Assembly (NCBI GenBank): GCA_001513155.1 | Contig: LFSR01000050.1 | Span: 1-64,000, forward strand | Reading direction: 5' to 3' | DNA from: Syntrophomonas sp. DTU018 | Lineage (GTDB): Bacteria; Bacillota; Syntrophomonadia; Syntrophomonadales; Syntrophomonadaceae | DNA length: 64,000 nt | In this document: in pieces, positions 1-7,715 of the stretch | How positions within the stretch are numbered: position 1 is the first letter of the stretch | How the letters are laid out: each line of letters begins with the position of its first letter | Position numbers and translations under genes: made by a program | The notes under the pieces: model-generated | Told to the model about the DNA's origin: nothing | Databases searched by the model: none | What the model saw: only the letters and a program-made list of their open reading frames with translations

Positions 1-36
1 CAAATTGACAGTCAAAAGTTCCCGGCTACATAAACA

Positions 37-63
37 GAAAAAAATTAAAGGGCTATGAAGCCC
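37..63 (-). terminator. Intrinsic terminator of tRNA-Leu(CAA)
   Basis: Read on the minus strand, GGGCTTCATAGCCC forms a short hairpin about 12 bases after the tRNA CCA end and runs into a T-rich tract. It fits a Rho-independent terminator for the single tRNA transcript. Confidence 0.7.
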
Positions 64-74
64 TATATGTTCGA

Positions 75-159
75 TGGTGCCAGAGGTGGGACTCGAACCC
101 ACACGCCTCACGGCACACGATTTTGAGTCGCGCTCGTCTGCCAATTCCGACACTCTGGC
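75..159 (-). tRNA. tRNA-Leu, anticodon CAA
   Basis: The minus strand folds as a class II tRNA. The acceptor stem GCCAGAG pairs with its complement, the CCA end is encoded, the T arm contains GGTTCGAGTCC, and the variable arm is long as in leucine tRNAs. The anticodon loop is CTCAAAA, which places CAA at positions 34-36. A consensus sigma-A promoter lies directly upstream and a terminator directly downstream, so it looks like a free-standing gene. Confidence 0.95.
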
Positions 160-186
160 GAATCTGGTATTTTAAATGCAAGCCTA

Positions 187-215
187 ATTATACTGACCCT
201 CATAATCCTTGTCAA
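187..215 (-). promoter_or_regulatory. Sigma-A promoter of tRNA-Leu(CAA)
   Basis: The minus strand carries a perfect TTGACA (210-215), a 17-base spacer and a perfect TATAAT (187-192), ending about 28 bases before the tRNA 5' end. No protein gene lies between. Confidence 0.85.
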
Positions 216-428
216 GCCGATGGCTGGTTTTGGACAAGGGTGGATAAGCTGCCAGAGGGGCACCCTGCAGGCAACATATAGGAAGGCTGACAGAAGAAGG
301 AATGGCACAGATAGAGGAATTATGTCCTATATGGCGAAGAACTGATATGATAATAATGATTGGCTATCATAAACGATCTTTTATACAAAGCAATACCGAC
401 ACCATACTTAAATAAGGAGAAGTATGCG

Positions 429-1010
429 ATGACGACCGAAGAGCAACTGGTGAAGAAAAGCCTCCAGGGAGACACCGCGGCTTTCGAGGAACTGGTCGCC
501 CAATATCAGAGTAAGGTTTATGCGCTGGCATATAGATATATGGGAAATGAGGAAGATGCTTACGACATGAGCCAGGAGGCCTTTATCAAAGCCTTCCGAT
601 CACTGAGATCCTTCAAGGGCGATTCCAGCTTTGGTACCTGGATGTATAGGGTTACCACCAATGTGTGCCTGGATGAGCTTCGCCGGCGAAAAAGAAGAGT
701 AGCTACTTTGTCCCTGGACGAACCTTTGGCAACCAAAGAAGGGGATGAAGTGGAAAAAGAATTACCTGACACATCTCCAACCGCGGACATAGTATATGAA
801 CAAAAGGAATTCTCCCAGTACATACAGAGTATACTCGACCAGATGAAACCCGAACATAAGAGTGCCATCATCCTGAGGGATATCATGGAACTGAGTTATG
901 AGGAGATAGCGGAGGTTCTGAATTGTTCCATGGGAACGGTTAAGTCGCGGTTGAGCAGGGCTCGCGAGGCATTACGAAAAAAGTTGGCAGAGAAGGAACT
1001 TTTACCTTAA
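429..1010 (+). CDS. ECF RNA polymerase sigma factor (SigW-like)
   Basis: Encodes a 193-residue extracytoplasmic-function sigma factor that directs RNA polymerase to a specific promoter set. Region 2 lies at about residues 20-90 (DAYDMSQEAFIKAF and FGTWMYRVTTN, typical of the -10-binding helices). Region 4 lies at about 135-185 (LSYEEIAEVLNCSMGTVKSRL, the -35-binding helix-turn-helix). I chose ATG 429 over an upstream TTG because AGGAGA sits 8 bases before it and family members begin near here. The next gene is a zinc-finger anti-sigma factor, so the pair should form one operon in which the sigma factor is held inactive until a signal arrives. The regulon is not visible from this window. Confidence 0.93.
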   Translation: MTTEEQLVKKSLQGDTAAFEELVAQYQSKVYALAYRYMGNEEDAYDMSQEAFIKAFRSLRSFKGDSSFGTWMYRVTTNVCLDELRRRKRRVATLSLDEPLATKEGDEVEKELPDTSPTADIVYEQKEFSQYIQSILDQMKPEHKSAIILRDIMELSYEEIAEVLNCSMGTVKSRLSRAREALRKKLAEKELLP

Positions 1011-1045
1011 ACCCCTCGTCTAATCAAGCGAGGAGGAAACGGTGC

Positions 1046-2107
1046 ATGAAATGTGATCATATTAAAGAACTTTTATCTCCATATTTAGATCAAATGACCG
1101 ATGAGCGCGAAAATCAGCTGGTCGAGGCTCACCTGGCTCAGTGTGACGATTGTCGCCGGGAACTAAAGCAGCTCGAGCAGATGCACGCGCTTTTAGGCAA
1201 TTTGTATGCACCGCAGCTTCCTGAGAGTTTTGCTGATGACCTGCATTGGCGATTGTTGAAGGAGCGGCGGCGCTTGATAGCGCCCGCAGAACTGAAACGG
1301 CCGCGTAAACAGGGATGGATTGCCGCCGCGGTGGCGGGTCTGGCCCTGGCTGCAGGTATTTTTGCCAGTACCTTCTTGCCGGTGGGAAGTATAGCCCAGC
1401 TGTGGCAGGATGATGGAAACAAAAAAGATAATAATGCCAAGGTTGCCGTTGAAGATATCATTCAGCGCTTCCAGGCCTGGCGAGATGCCGATAAGGAACA
1501 ACCTGAGCAAGTAGCCGAGACTCCCGGCACAGAGCAGCAAATTTCTCAGCAGCCCGGACAGCCTGTAGTAGAGGCGCCGGAGCCTGCCGAAAATAACAAT
1601 CAAGTTGATGAACAGCCTCTGGAGATAGCTCAGGTGGAACCGAAAATTGCTGATGTGGTCAAATACCGGATAAAAGTTGACAGTTTAGCCGATTCTGTTG
1701 ACAAGGTAGTAGCTATCGCTGCTGCCAGCGGAGCTGAGCCCACAGTAGCTGCGGGAACCACTATGACCGCTATGAACGGTTCTGCCACCCGGGAAGTCAG
1801 CCTCAAAGTTCCGCGAGACCAGGCCGAACAGGTATTGGGTCAGTTGAGCGGTGTGGGCAGTGCCAGCGCCCCCATGTCTGAACAGGTGGAACTGACCGAA
1901 CAATACCAGGAAGCCGTAATTACTATCGAGGCTATTGCCGAAGAAATAGAAAAACTGGAAGCCCAGGGCCGTGAGGAAGATCAGGCCCGCATCGAAAGTC
2001 TGAAACAGCAGCATCAGAACTGGAATAAGAAGAAAGAGCAGATCGAGCGGGACGCCAGCATGGTTACTATCAAGGTGTTCCTGGTAGAAAATGATGTTCA
2101 GCCATAA
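1046..2107 (+). CDS. Membrane anti-sigma factor with zinc-binding domain and DUF4349-like C-terminus
   Basis: A 353-residue partner of the upstream ECF sigma factor. Residues 3-36 contain the zinc-binding anti-sigma signature (Cys3 and His29, Cys33, Cys36 in HLAQCDDC). A single membrane helix lies near residues 90-112. The extracytoplasmic part has a Glu/Gln/Pro-rich linker (about 120-195) and a coiled-coil-containing domain (about 200-350) resembling DUF4349. GGAGG precedes the ATG. The arrangement is that of a transmembrane anti-sigma factor which releases the sigma factor after envelope stress; the inducing signal and any proteases are inference. A terminator follows directly, so the sigma/anti-sigma pair forms a closed unit. 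Confidence 0.85.
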   Translation: MKCDHIKELLSPYLDQMTDERENQLVEAHLAQCDDCRRELKQLEQMHALLGNLYAPQLPESFADDLHWRLLKERRRLIAPAELKRPRKQGWIAAAVAGLALAAGIFASTFLPVGSIAQLWQDDGNKKDNNAKVAVEDIIQRFQAWRDADKEQPEQVAETPGTEQQISQQPGQPVVEAPEPAENNNQVDEQPLEIAQVEPKIADVVKYRIKVDSLADSVDKVVAIAAASGAEPTVAAGTTMTAMNGSATREVSLKVPRDQAEQVLGQLSGVGSASAPMSEQVELTEQYQEAVITIEAIAEEIEKLEAQGREEDQARIESLKQQHQNWNKKKEQIERDASMVTIKVFLVENDVQP

Positions 2108-2140
2108 ACATGGATAATTAAAAATGTGGATATAAATAAT

Positions 2141-2178
2141 ATGGGCAGGGAAATGATCCCTGCCCATTGAATTTTTAT
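2141..2178 (+). terminator. Terminator after the sigma/anti-sigma operon
   Basis: An 11-base stem (ATGGGCAGGGA / TCCCTGCCCAT) with a 5-base loop is followed by a T-rich stretch. It separates the sigma/anti-sigma operon from polA. Confidence 0.8.
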
Positions 2179-2222
2179 GAAGATAATACATAACCTTGCG
2201 GTTAGGAAAGTAGGGGAAATCT

Positions 2223-4844
2223 GTGGCCCAGGCCAAACTGATGTTGATTGACGGAAACAGCCTGTTATACCGGGCTTTTTTTGCGCTTCCTTTGCTGCAT
2301 ACCCGGGATGGCATCTATACCAATGGCGTATATGGTTTTCTTACCATGCTGAACCGGGTGCTGGCCGAACAGCAGCCCACCCATGTCTTGGTGGCTTTTG
2401 ACAAGGAACGGGCCAGTTTTCGCAATGAAGTCTATGCTGATTACAAAGCTAATCGCTCCGCTGCTCCCGACGAATTAAGCGGTCAATTTGGACTGCTGCG
2501 GGAAGTTTTGGAGGCCTTAAACCTGGATTACATTGAGATGCAGGGTTATGAAGCTGATGATATTATTGGCACTCTCAGTCGCATGGCGGAAGAGGCAGGC
2601 ATCGACACGGTCATTCTTACCGGGGATCGGGACTCACTGCAGCTGGTATCGGATAAAGTAACCGTTTTGCTTACCAAAAAAGGTATTACCGAGATAGAAG
2701 CCTACAATCCGGAAAAGGTTAAGGAACGCTGGGGAGTGGAACCGGAACAGCTGGTAGAGGTTAAGGGATTGATGGGTGATTCCTCCGACAATATTCCCGG
2801 GGTACCGGGTATAGGGGAGAAAACGGCGGTAAAACTTATCCGGGAATTTGGCAATTTGGAAAACCTGTATGATCACCTGGATTCAGTATCGGGCAAAAAA
2901 GTATCGGAAAGCCTCAGCCAGTACCGGGAGCAGGCCTTTATAAGCCGGGAACTGGGCCGGATAGTGCGGGATATCGATATGGGATGTGACCTGGCCGATT
3001 ACCGGCTCAAAGAACCCGACCTGGAAAGAGCCAGAGAGCTGTTTCGCCGGTTGGAGTTTAACAGCCTGCTGCAAACCCTGGAAGAAAAGGCAAGTGAGCA
3101 AAAGCAGCCTCCGGCATATGTGGAGGATAGCATAGCATGGGAAGAATTAACCGATAAAGACCAAGCGGCCAGCTTTATTGCCAGCCTGGCAGAGAATCAG
3201 ATGACAGCGGTATTGGTGGAAGCCGACTACCATCATCCTATGTGGGCCAAGCTGCAGGGTTTTTACCTGGCTACTGATACTAATGTTTACCATCTGGATA
3301 TAGGCGAAAAATCCACTTATAAATTAGAATGGCTGAGACCCTATTTGGAAGCCGATTACCTGCCCAAAGTGTTCCATAATGCCAAGTATGCTCAGGTCCT
3401 GCTGAAACGCTATGGCATAGACCTGCAGGGGATCAAAGGGGACACCCTGCTGGCAGCTTATGTATTCGACCCCACCTTTGACGGGGAGCAATTAGCCCTG
3501 ACGGTGCAGAAATTCTTAAACCGCACGGTGGATCCGCATAATAAGGCCCTGTTGGCCAGTCAGATACTGCCTCTGTGGGATACCATAGGCAAGCAGCTTA
3601 CCGAAGAGCAGCGGGAACTGCTGGTGCAGGTGGAGATGCCCATATCAGAAATACTGGCGGATATGGAGTTTGCCGGGGTCAAAGTGGAAAAGCCGACCTT
3701 AGAGGAAATATCTGAAGAACTGTCTGCCGGCATCGAACGCAGTGAAGGACAGATATATGAATTAGCGGGCCAGGATTTCAATATCAATTCCCCCAAGCAG
3801 CTGGGGAAGGTCCTATTTGAAGATCTGGGGCTGCGGGTGGTGAAAAAGACCAAGACCGGCTATGCCACTGGCGCCGAAATTTTGGAAGAACTCTTTGATG
3901 AGCATCCCATAATACCTTTGATCTTGCACTACCGCCAGCTGACCAAACTGAAATCCACCTATGTGGATGCCCTGCAGGAGCTTATCCATCCTGATACCGG
4001 CCGGGTGCACACCATATTCAAACAGGCCATGACCGCTACCGGCCGTCTTTCCAGTGTGGAGCCCAACCTGCAGAACATCCCCATCCGCTTTGAAGAAGGC
4101 CGCCGGATCCGCAAAGCCTTTGTAGCCCCAGGAGAGGGATGGCTGCTGGTTTCTGCTGATTATTCCCAGATTGACCTGCGGGCTCTGGCTCATATCAGTG
4201 AAGATGAAATGCTGATAGAAACCTTTAAGCAGGGTATAGATATTCATGCCCGCACCGCTTCCGAGATTTTTCAGGTGCCCCTGGATCAGGTGACTCCTGA
4301 ACTGAGATACCGGGCCAAAGCCGTCAACTTTGGCATCATCTATGGCATCAGCGATTATGGTCTGGCCCGGGATACCGGGGTGAGCCGCAAGGAGGCCAAA
4401 CGTTACATAGACAGATACCTGGACAGTTACCCGGGAGTACGCCGCTATATGGAGGAAATCGTCAAATTTGGCATAGAGCATGGCTATGTAGAGACTATTC
4501 TCAAGCGCCGCCGCTACCTGCCCGATTTAAGAGCCCGCAACAAAATGGTGCAGTCTTTTGCCCGGCGCATGGCTTTGAACACTCCCATCCAAGGTTCTTC
4601 CGCGGATATCATTAAGCTGGCCATGATCGACATCGCCCGGGAATTAAAAAAGCGGGAGTTAAAGTCCCGCATGCTGCTGCAGGTGCATGACGATTTGGTC
4701 TTTGAGGTTCCCCGGGAGGAACTGGATGAAATCGTTGCCCTGATCAAGGATAAGATGGAACATGCCTGTGTTCTGAAAGTGCCCCTGGAAGTCTCGGTGA
4801 AGGCCGGACCGAACTGGTACGATATGGAGCCTGTGAATGTATAA
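2223..4844 (+). CDS. polA: DNA polymerase I
   Basis: An 873-residue family A DNA polymerase for Okazaki fragment processing and repair. Residues 1-290 form the 5'-3' exonuclease (flap) domain, with IDGNSLLYRAF at the start. Residues about 300-470 correspond to the 3'-5' exonuclease fold but lack the catalytic DTE motif (VEADYHH in that area), so proofreading is probably absent, as in Bacillus enzymes. Residues 480-873 are the polymerase: motif A is DYSQIDLR (646-653), motif B RAKAVNFGIIYG, motif C VHDDL. Two near-invariant glutamates (E. coli Glu710 and Glu883) are both aspartate here (Asp651 and Asp824). The start is GTG 2223 with GGGGAAA upstream. It is followed closely by mutM, another repair gene. 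Confidence 0.97.
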   Translation: MAQAKLMLIDGNSLLYRAFFALPLLHTRDGIYTNGVYGFLTMLNRVLAEQQPTHVLVAFDKERASFRNEVYADYKANRSAAPDELSGQFGLLREVLEALNLDYIEMQGYEADDIIGTLSRMAEEAGIDTVILTGDRDSLQLVSDKVTVLLTKKGITEIEAYNPEKVKERWGVEPEQLVEVKGLMGDSSDNIPGVPGIGEKTAVKLIREFGNLENLYDHLDSVSGKKVSESLSQYREQAFISRELGRIVRDIDMGCDLADYRLKEPDLERARELFRRLEFNSLLQTLEEKASEQKQPPAYVEDSIAWEELTDKDQAASFIASLAENQMTAVLVEADYHHPMWAKLQGFYLATDTNVYHLDIGEKSTYKLEWLRPYLEADYLPKVFHNAKYAQVLLKRYGIDLQGIKGDTLLAAYVFDPTFDGEQLALTVQKFLNRTVDPHNKALLASQILPLWDTIGKQLTEEQRELLVQVEMPISEILADMEFAGVKVEKPTLEEISEELSAGIERSEGQIYELAGQDFNINSPKQLGKVLFEDLGLRVVKKTKTGYATGAEILEELFDEHPIIPLILHYRQLTKLKSTYVDALQELIHPDTGRVHTIFKQAMTATGRLSSVEPNLQNIPIRFEEGRRIRKAFVAPGEGWLLVSADYSQIDLRALAHISEDEMLIETFKQGIDIHARTASEIFQVPLDQVTPELRYRAKAVNFGIIYGISDYGLARDTGVSRKEAKRYIDRYLDSYPGVRRYMEEIVKFGIEHGYVETILKRRRYLPDLRARNKMVQSFARRMALNTPIQGSSADIIKLAMIDIARELKKRELKSRMLLQVHDDLVFEVPREELDEIVALIKDKMEHACVLKVPLEVSVKAGPNWYDMEPVNV

Positions 4845-4870
4845 GGGTATACGTTTAAGGAGGTCCGATT

Positions 4871-5680
4871 ATGCCGGAACTGCCGGAAGTTGAAACTATA
4901 CGCCGCTCGCTGCTGGACAATGAAAATGCGGTTCTGGATAAAATTGAAATTCTTCATCCCGGTGTGGTGAGAAGGCAGGACTTCCAACCGGGCAGCCTGC
5001 ACGGAAAGACTATAGCCAAGATTGATCGCCGGGGGAAATTTTTAATTTTTTCCTTTGCCCAGAGCAGCGGGTATTTGATTGTACATATGGGTATGAGCGG
5101 CCGCTTTTATATGGTTAACCATGACCAGCCTCTTACCGAAAAACATATCCATGCGGTGCTGTACCTGGACAATGGCCGCCGCTTGGTTTACCAGGATCCC
5201 CGCCGGTTTGGAGGACTATGGTTTGTCACTGATATAGAAGAATTCTTCTGCCGCATGGGCTGTGAACCTCTGGAAGATGAATTTAACCCGGAATTATTGG
5301 CCAAACTGGTTAAAGACCGCAAAGTAGCCATTAAGACTCTCCTGCTGAATCAAAACCTTATCGCCGGCATCGGCAACATCTATGCGGATGAAGCCTTGTT
5401 CGCTGCGGGTATTTTGCCCCACAGACCGGCTGGGTCCCTGACCAGGGAAGAGATTGAGCGGTTGTCCCAAGCCATCAAAAAGGTTTTGGCGGAGAGTATT
5501 GAACAGCGCGGCACTACTTTTCGGGATTACCGGGACGGATTGAACCAGTCAGGGAGCTTTCAGGACTACCTGAAGGTATATGGCCGCTGCCATGAACCAT
5601 GCCCGGTATGCGGGCAGCCTATTGTCAGGGAGCGTATCGGCGGCCGCAGCAGTCATTACTGCCAGCACTGCCAGCACTAA
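4871..5680 (+). CDS. mutM: Formamidopyrimidine-DNA glycosylase
   Basis: A 269-residue bifunctional glycosylase/AP lyase that removes 8-oxoguanine and other oxidised purines. The N-terminus MPELPEVETIRR supplies the catalytic Pro2 and Glu3. RRGKFL near residue 58 carries the conserved lysine. NQNLIAGIGNIYADE is the helix-two-turn-helix region. The C-terminal zinc finger uses CPVCG and CQHC with an arginine-containing turn between them. The length is normal. It starts 26 bases after polA behind AAGGAGG, so the two repair genes are probably co-transcribed. Confidence 0.96.
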   Translation: MPELPEVETIRRSLLDNENAVLDKIEILHPGVVRRQDFQPGSLHGKTIAKIDRRGKFLIFSFAQSSGYLIVHMGMSGRFYMVNHDQPLTEKHIHAVLYLDNGRRLVYQDPRRFGGLWFVTDIEEFFCRMGCEPLEDEFNPELLAKLVKDRKVAIKTLLLNQNLIAGIGNIYADEALFAAGILPHRPAGSLTREEIERLSQAIKKVLAESIEQRGTTFRDYRDGLNQSGSFQDYLKVYGRCHEPCPVCGQPIVRERIGGRSSHYCQHCQH

Positions 5681-5705
5681 GCCTTGTGACAATCACCTTT
5701 TAGGC

Positions 5706-5751
5706 CTCCTATCCATATAGTGAAGGTAAAACAACGAAAAATGGATAGGAG
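5706..5751 (+). promoter_or_regulatory. Hairpin covering the ytaF ribosome-binding site
   Basis: CTCCTATCCAT (5706-5716) is perfectly complementary to ATGGATAGGAG (5741-5751), with a 24-base A-rich loop. The 3' arm contains the GGAG Shine-Dalgarno of the gene starting at 5761, so in RNA the ribosome site would be paired. It could also act as a DNA operator. No T tract follows, so it is not an intrinsic terminator. Confidence 0.6.
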
Positions 5752-5760
5752 TAGCACTAC

Positions 5761-6396
5761 ATGGAATATGCAGCTGCCTTGCTGTTTGCCATGGCAGTAA
5801 GCGCTGATGGCTTTGCTGCCGGTGTGGCCTATGGTACTAAAAGAATAACAATTCCGGTTCTGCCCCTGCTGGTTATTGCCGTATCCTCCACAGCAGCGGT
5901 AACCATTTCCATGGTCTGCGGTACCGGACTGGCGGTTTTGCTGAATCCCCGCTGGGCTTCGTATCTGGGAGCCCTGCTGCTGATAGCCATGGGAGGATAT
6001 TTCCTGCTGGGGGCTTGCCGGGAAACCATTCACAGTCTGGAAATTGATCCCCAGGAGCCTTTGGTGACCTTTAATATCAAGACCTTAGGCATTATTGTCC
6101 ACATCCTGAAGGAACCCTCCACCGCTGATTTTGATTCCTCCGGGGAAATCAGTGTGCGGGAGGCATTTTTTCTCGGGTTGGCCCTAGCCCTGGATGCCCT
6201 GGGAGCGGGAGTGGGGATTGCCCTGACTGGGCTGAATATTTTGTTTACAGCCCTGTGTGTGGGTATGTTAAAATTTATATTGATAAACTGCGGGATGTGG
6301 ATAGGCCGGTGCTGCACGGGCGGCAGGGTAACAGGAGCAGCATCAATGCTGTCGGGTTTTATCCTGATAGCTATCGGCCTGATGGAATTTATGTAA
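5761..6396 (+). CDS. ytaF: Sporulation membrane protein YtaF (MntP-like cation pump family)
   Basis: A 211-residue polytopic membrane protein with about six hydrophobic helices and two similar motifs, AMAVSADGFAAGVAYG near the N-terminus and LALALDALGAGVGIAL near residue 140. The repeated A-x-D-x-x-[AG] helices are characteristic of the MntP/YtaF superfamily, whose MntP members export manganese. YtaF members are usually found in endospore formers and sit beside coaE, as here. The actual substrate is unknown. Translation starts at ATG 5761 behind a GGAG that is embedded in a perfect hairpin. Confidence 0.85.
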   Translation: MEYAAALLFAMAVSADGFAAGVAYGTKRITIPVLPLLVIAVSSTAAVTISMVCGTGLAVLLNPRWASYLGALLLIAMGGYFLLGACRETIHSLEIDPQEPLVTFNIKTLGIIVHILKEPSTADFDSSGEISVREAFFLGLALALDALGAGVGIALTGLNILFTALCVGMLKFILINCGMWIGRCCTGGRVTGAASMLSGFILIAIGLMEFM

Positions 6397-6409
6397 AGTC
6401 GGTGATAGG

Positions 6410-7012
6410 ATGAAGATTATTGGTCTAACCGGGGGGATAGCCAGCGGCAAGAGCACTGTTGCCCGTACCTTACGAGAGCTGGGAGCCACCGTTATTGACG
6501 CCGATGAAATAGCCCATTCTGTTATTGAGCCAGGCAAACCCGCCTGGGAGGATATCGTGAAAAAATTCGGGTCCCATATTCTCAAACCGGACCAGACCAT
6601 CGATCGGGAAAAACTGGGTGCGATTGTCTTTAATGATCCTGAACTGCTCCAGGAACTGAACCAAATCACCCATCCTCGGGTAGCCGAACAGCTCAAACAC
6701 ATTATTACAACTATGCGCATAGAGCAGTCACATGCCATTTTATTCCTGGAGGTACCCTTATTATACGAAACCCACTTAGAGAGAATCTGCGATGAGGTAT
6801 GGGTGGTATGGGTAGATGAAGAAACCCAGATCCAGCGCCTCATGAAGAGGGATAACCTGTCACGGGAAGATGCAATAAAGCGCATCGACGCTCAGATGTC
6901 CCTGGACGAGAAGGCACGCCGGGCTGACGTGGTTATTGACAATCGCTCCAGTTTAGAGGAAACAATAGCGAAAGCCACCAAATATTACAACGAAATTCTT
7001 AGCAGGACCTAA
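6410..7012 (+). CDS. coaE: Dephospho-CoA kinase
   Basis: A 200-residue enzyme catalysing the last step of coenzyme A synthesis: phosphorylation of the ribose 3'-OH of dephospho-CoA. The P-loop GGIASGKST is at residues 8-16. TVIDADEIAHSVI follows, and FLEVPLLYE near 115-123 is a family signature. The lid region RLMKRDNLSREDA is also present. It begins 13 bases after ytaF and is followed by a lytic transglycosylase, an order seen in other clostridia. Confidence 0.96.
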   Translation: MKIIGLTGGIASGKSTVARTLRELGATVIDADEIAHSVIEPGKPAWEDIVKKFGSHILKPDQTIDREKLGAIVFNDPELLQELNQITHPRVAEQLKHIITTMRIEQSHAILFLEVPLLYETHLERICDEVWVVWVDEETQIQRLMKRDNLSREDAIKRIDAQMSLDEKARRADVVIDNRSSLEETIAKATKYYNEILSRT

Positions 7013-7052
7013 ATATTAATTAATCAAACCTGTTGGCTGGGGGTTTAATTTA

Positions 7053-7622
7053 GTGAAACCAAAAACCAGAAGACGTTTTTCCATTGCACTCTGGCTGGTA
7101 ATATTAATTTTTCTGGCTGTGATTCTGACCTTCCCGCAATGGATAACTGTCTTTTACCCGCAGCCGCACCGGGACCTGGTATTTACCGCTGCTCTGGAGC
7201 ACCAGGTAGATCCTTACCTGGTGTTCGGCATCATCAGAGCGGAGAGCAAGTACCAGTCTCAAGCCCGTTCTCCAGTAGGAGCGGTAGGATTAATGCAGAT
7301 AATGCCCACCACAGCCCAATGGATTGCCGAGCAGCAGGGGATAAAGGATTTTGATCCCGAACAGCTGCAGGATCCGGAAGTGAATATTAACTTCGGTTGC
7401 TGGTATTTGGCCAGTTTAAGCGAGGAATTTAACGGGCAGGTTCCCTTAATGGTAGCCGCTTACAATGCCGGACGAGGGACAGTAAAACGATGGACCGAAG
7501 AGCAGGTATGGGATGGCAGTCCTGATAAATTGGAAAACATACCCTTCGTTGAAACCCGCGAGTATGTCCGCAATGTATTGAAAAACTACGAGGCTTACAA
7601 AGTGATCTATACCCACGAATAA
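7053..7622 (+). CDS. Membrane-anchored lytic transglycosylase (SLT domain)
   Basis: A 189-residue murein-cleaving enzyme. A basic N-terminus and one membrane helix (about residues 10-30) place the catalytic domain outside the membrane. The SLT domain contains the catalytic glutamate in IIRAESKYQ (about residue 66), then VGAVGLMQIMP and VAAYNAGRG, all diagnostic of family 1 lytic transglycosylases. The start is GTG 7053 with GGGGG upstream. It lies just after coaE and before a peptide-binding protein; in related genomes this position is also occupied by a small SLT protein. Confidence 0.9.
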   Translation: MKPKTRRRFSIALWLVILIFLAVILTFPQWITVFYPQPHRDLVFTAALEHQVDPYLVFGIIRAESKYQSQARSPVGAVGLMQIMPTTAQWIAEQQGIKDFDPEQLQDPEVNINFGCWYLASLSEEFNGQVPLMVAAYNAGRGTVKRWTEEQVWDGSPDKLENIPFVETREYVRNVLKNYEAYKVIYTHE

Positions 7623-7715
7623 AACCAGCCCCTTGGCTGTAAAAAAAAGGAATATAGCCCGGCGGTGTGAAATACAATGTCCCAGGAACACATATGTGTG
7701 AGGGGGGCATTTTTC

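Noticed and set aside
3813-4481. A 222-codon minus-strand frame inside polA
   Set aside because: It mirrors codon bias of polA and has no recognisable motif or start signals. Similar shadows at 29152-29811, 29831-30607 and 38771-39418 were dropped for the same reason.
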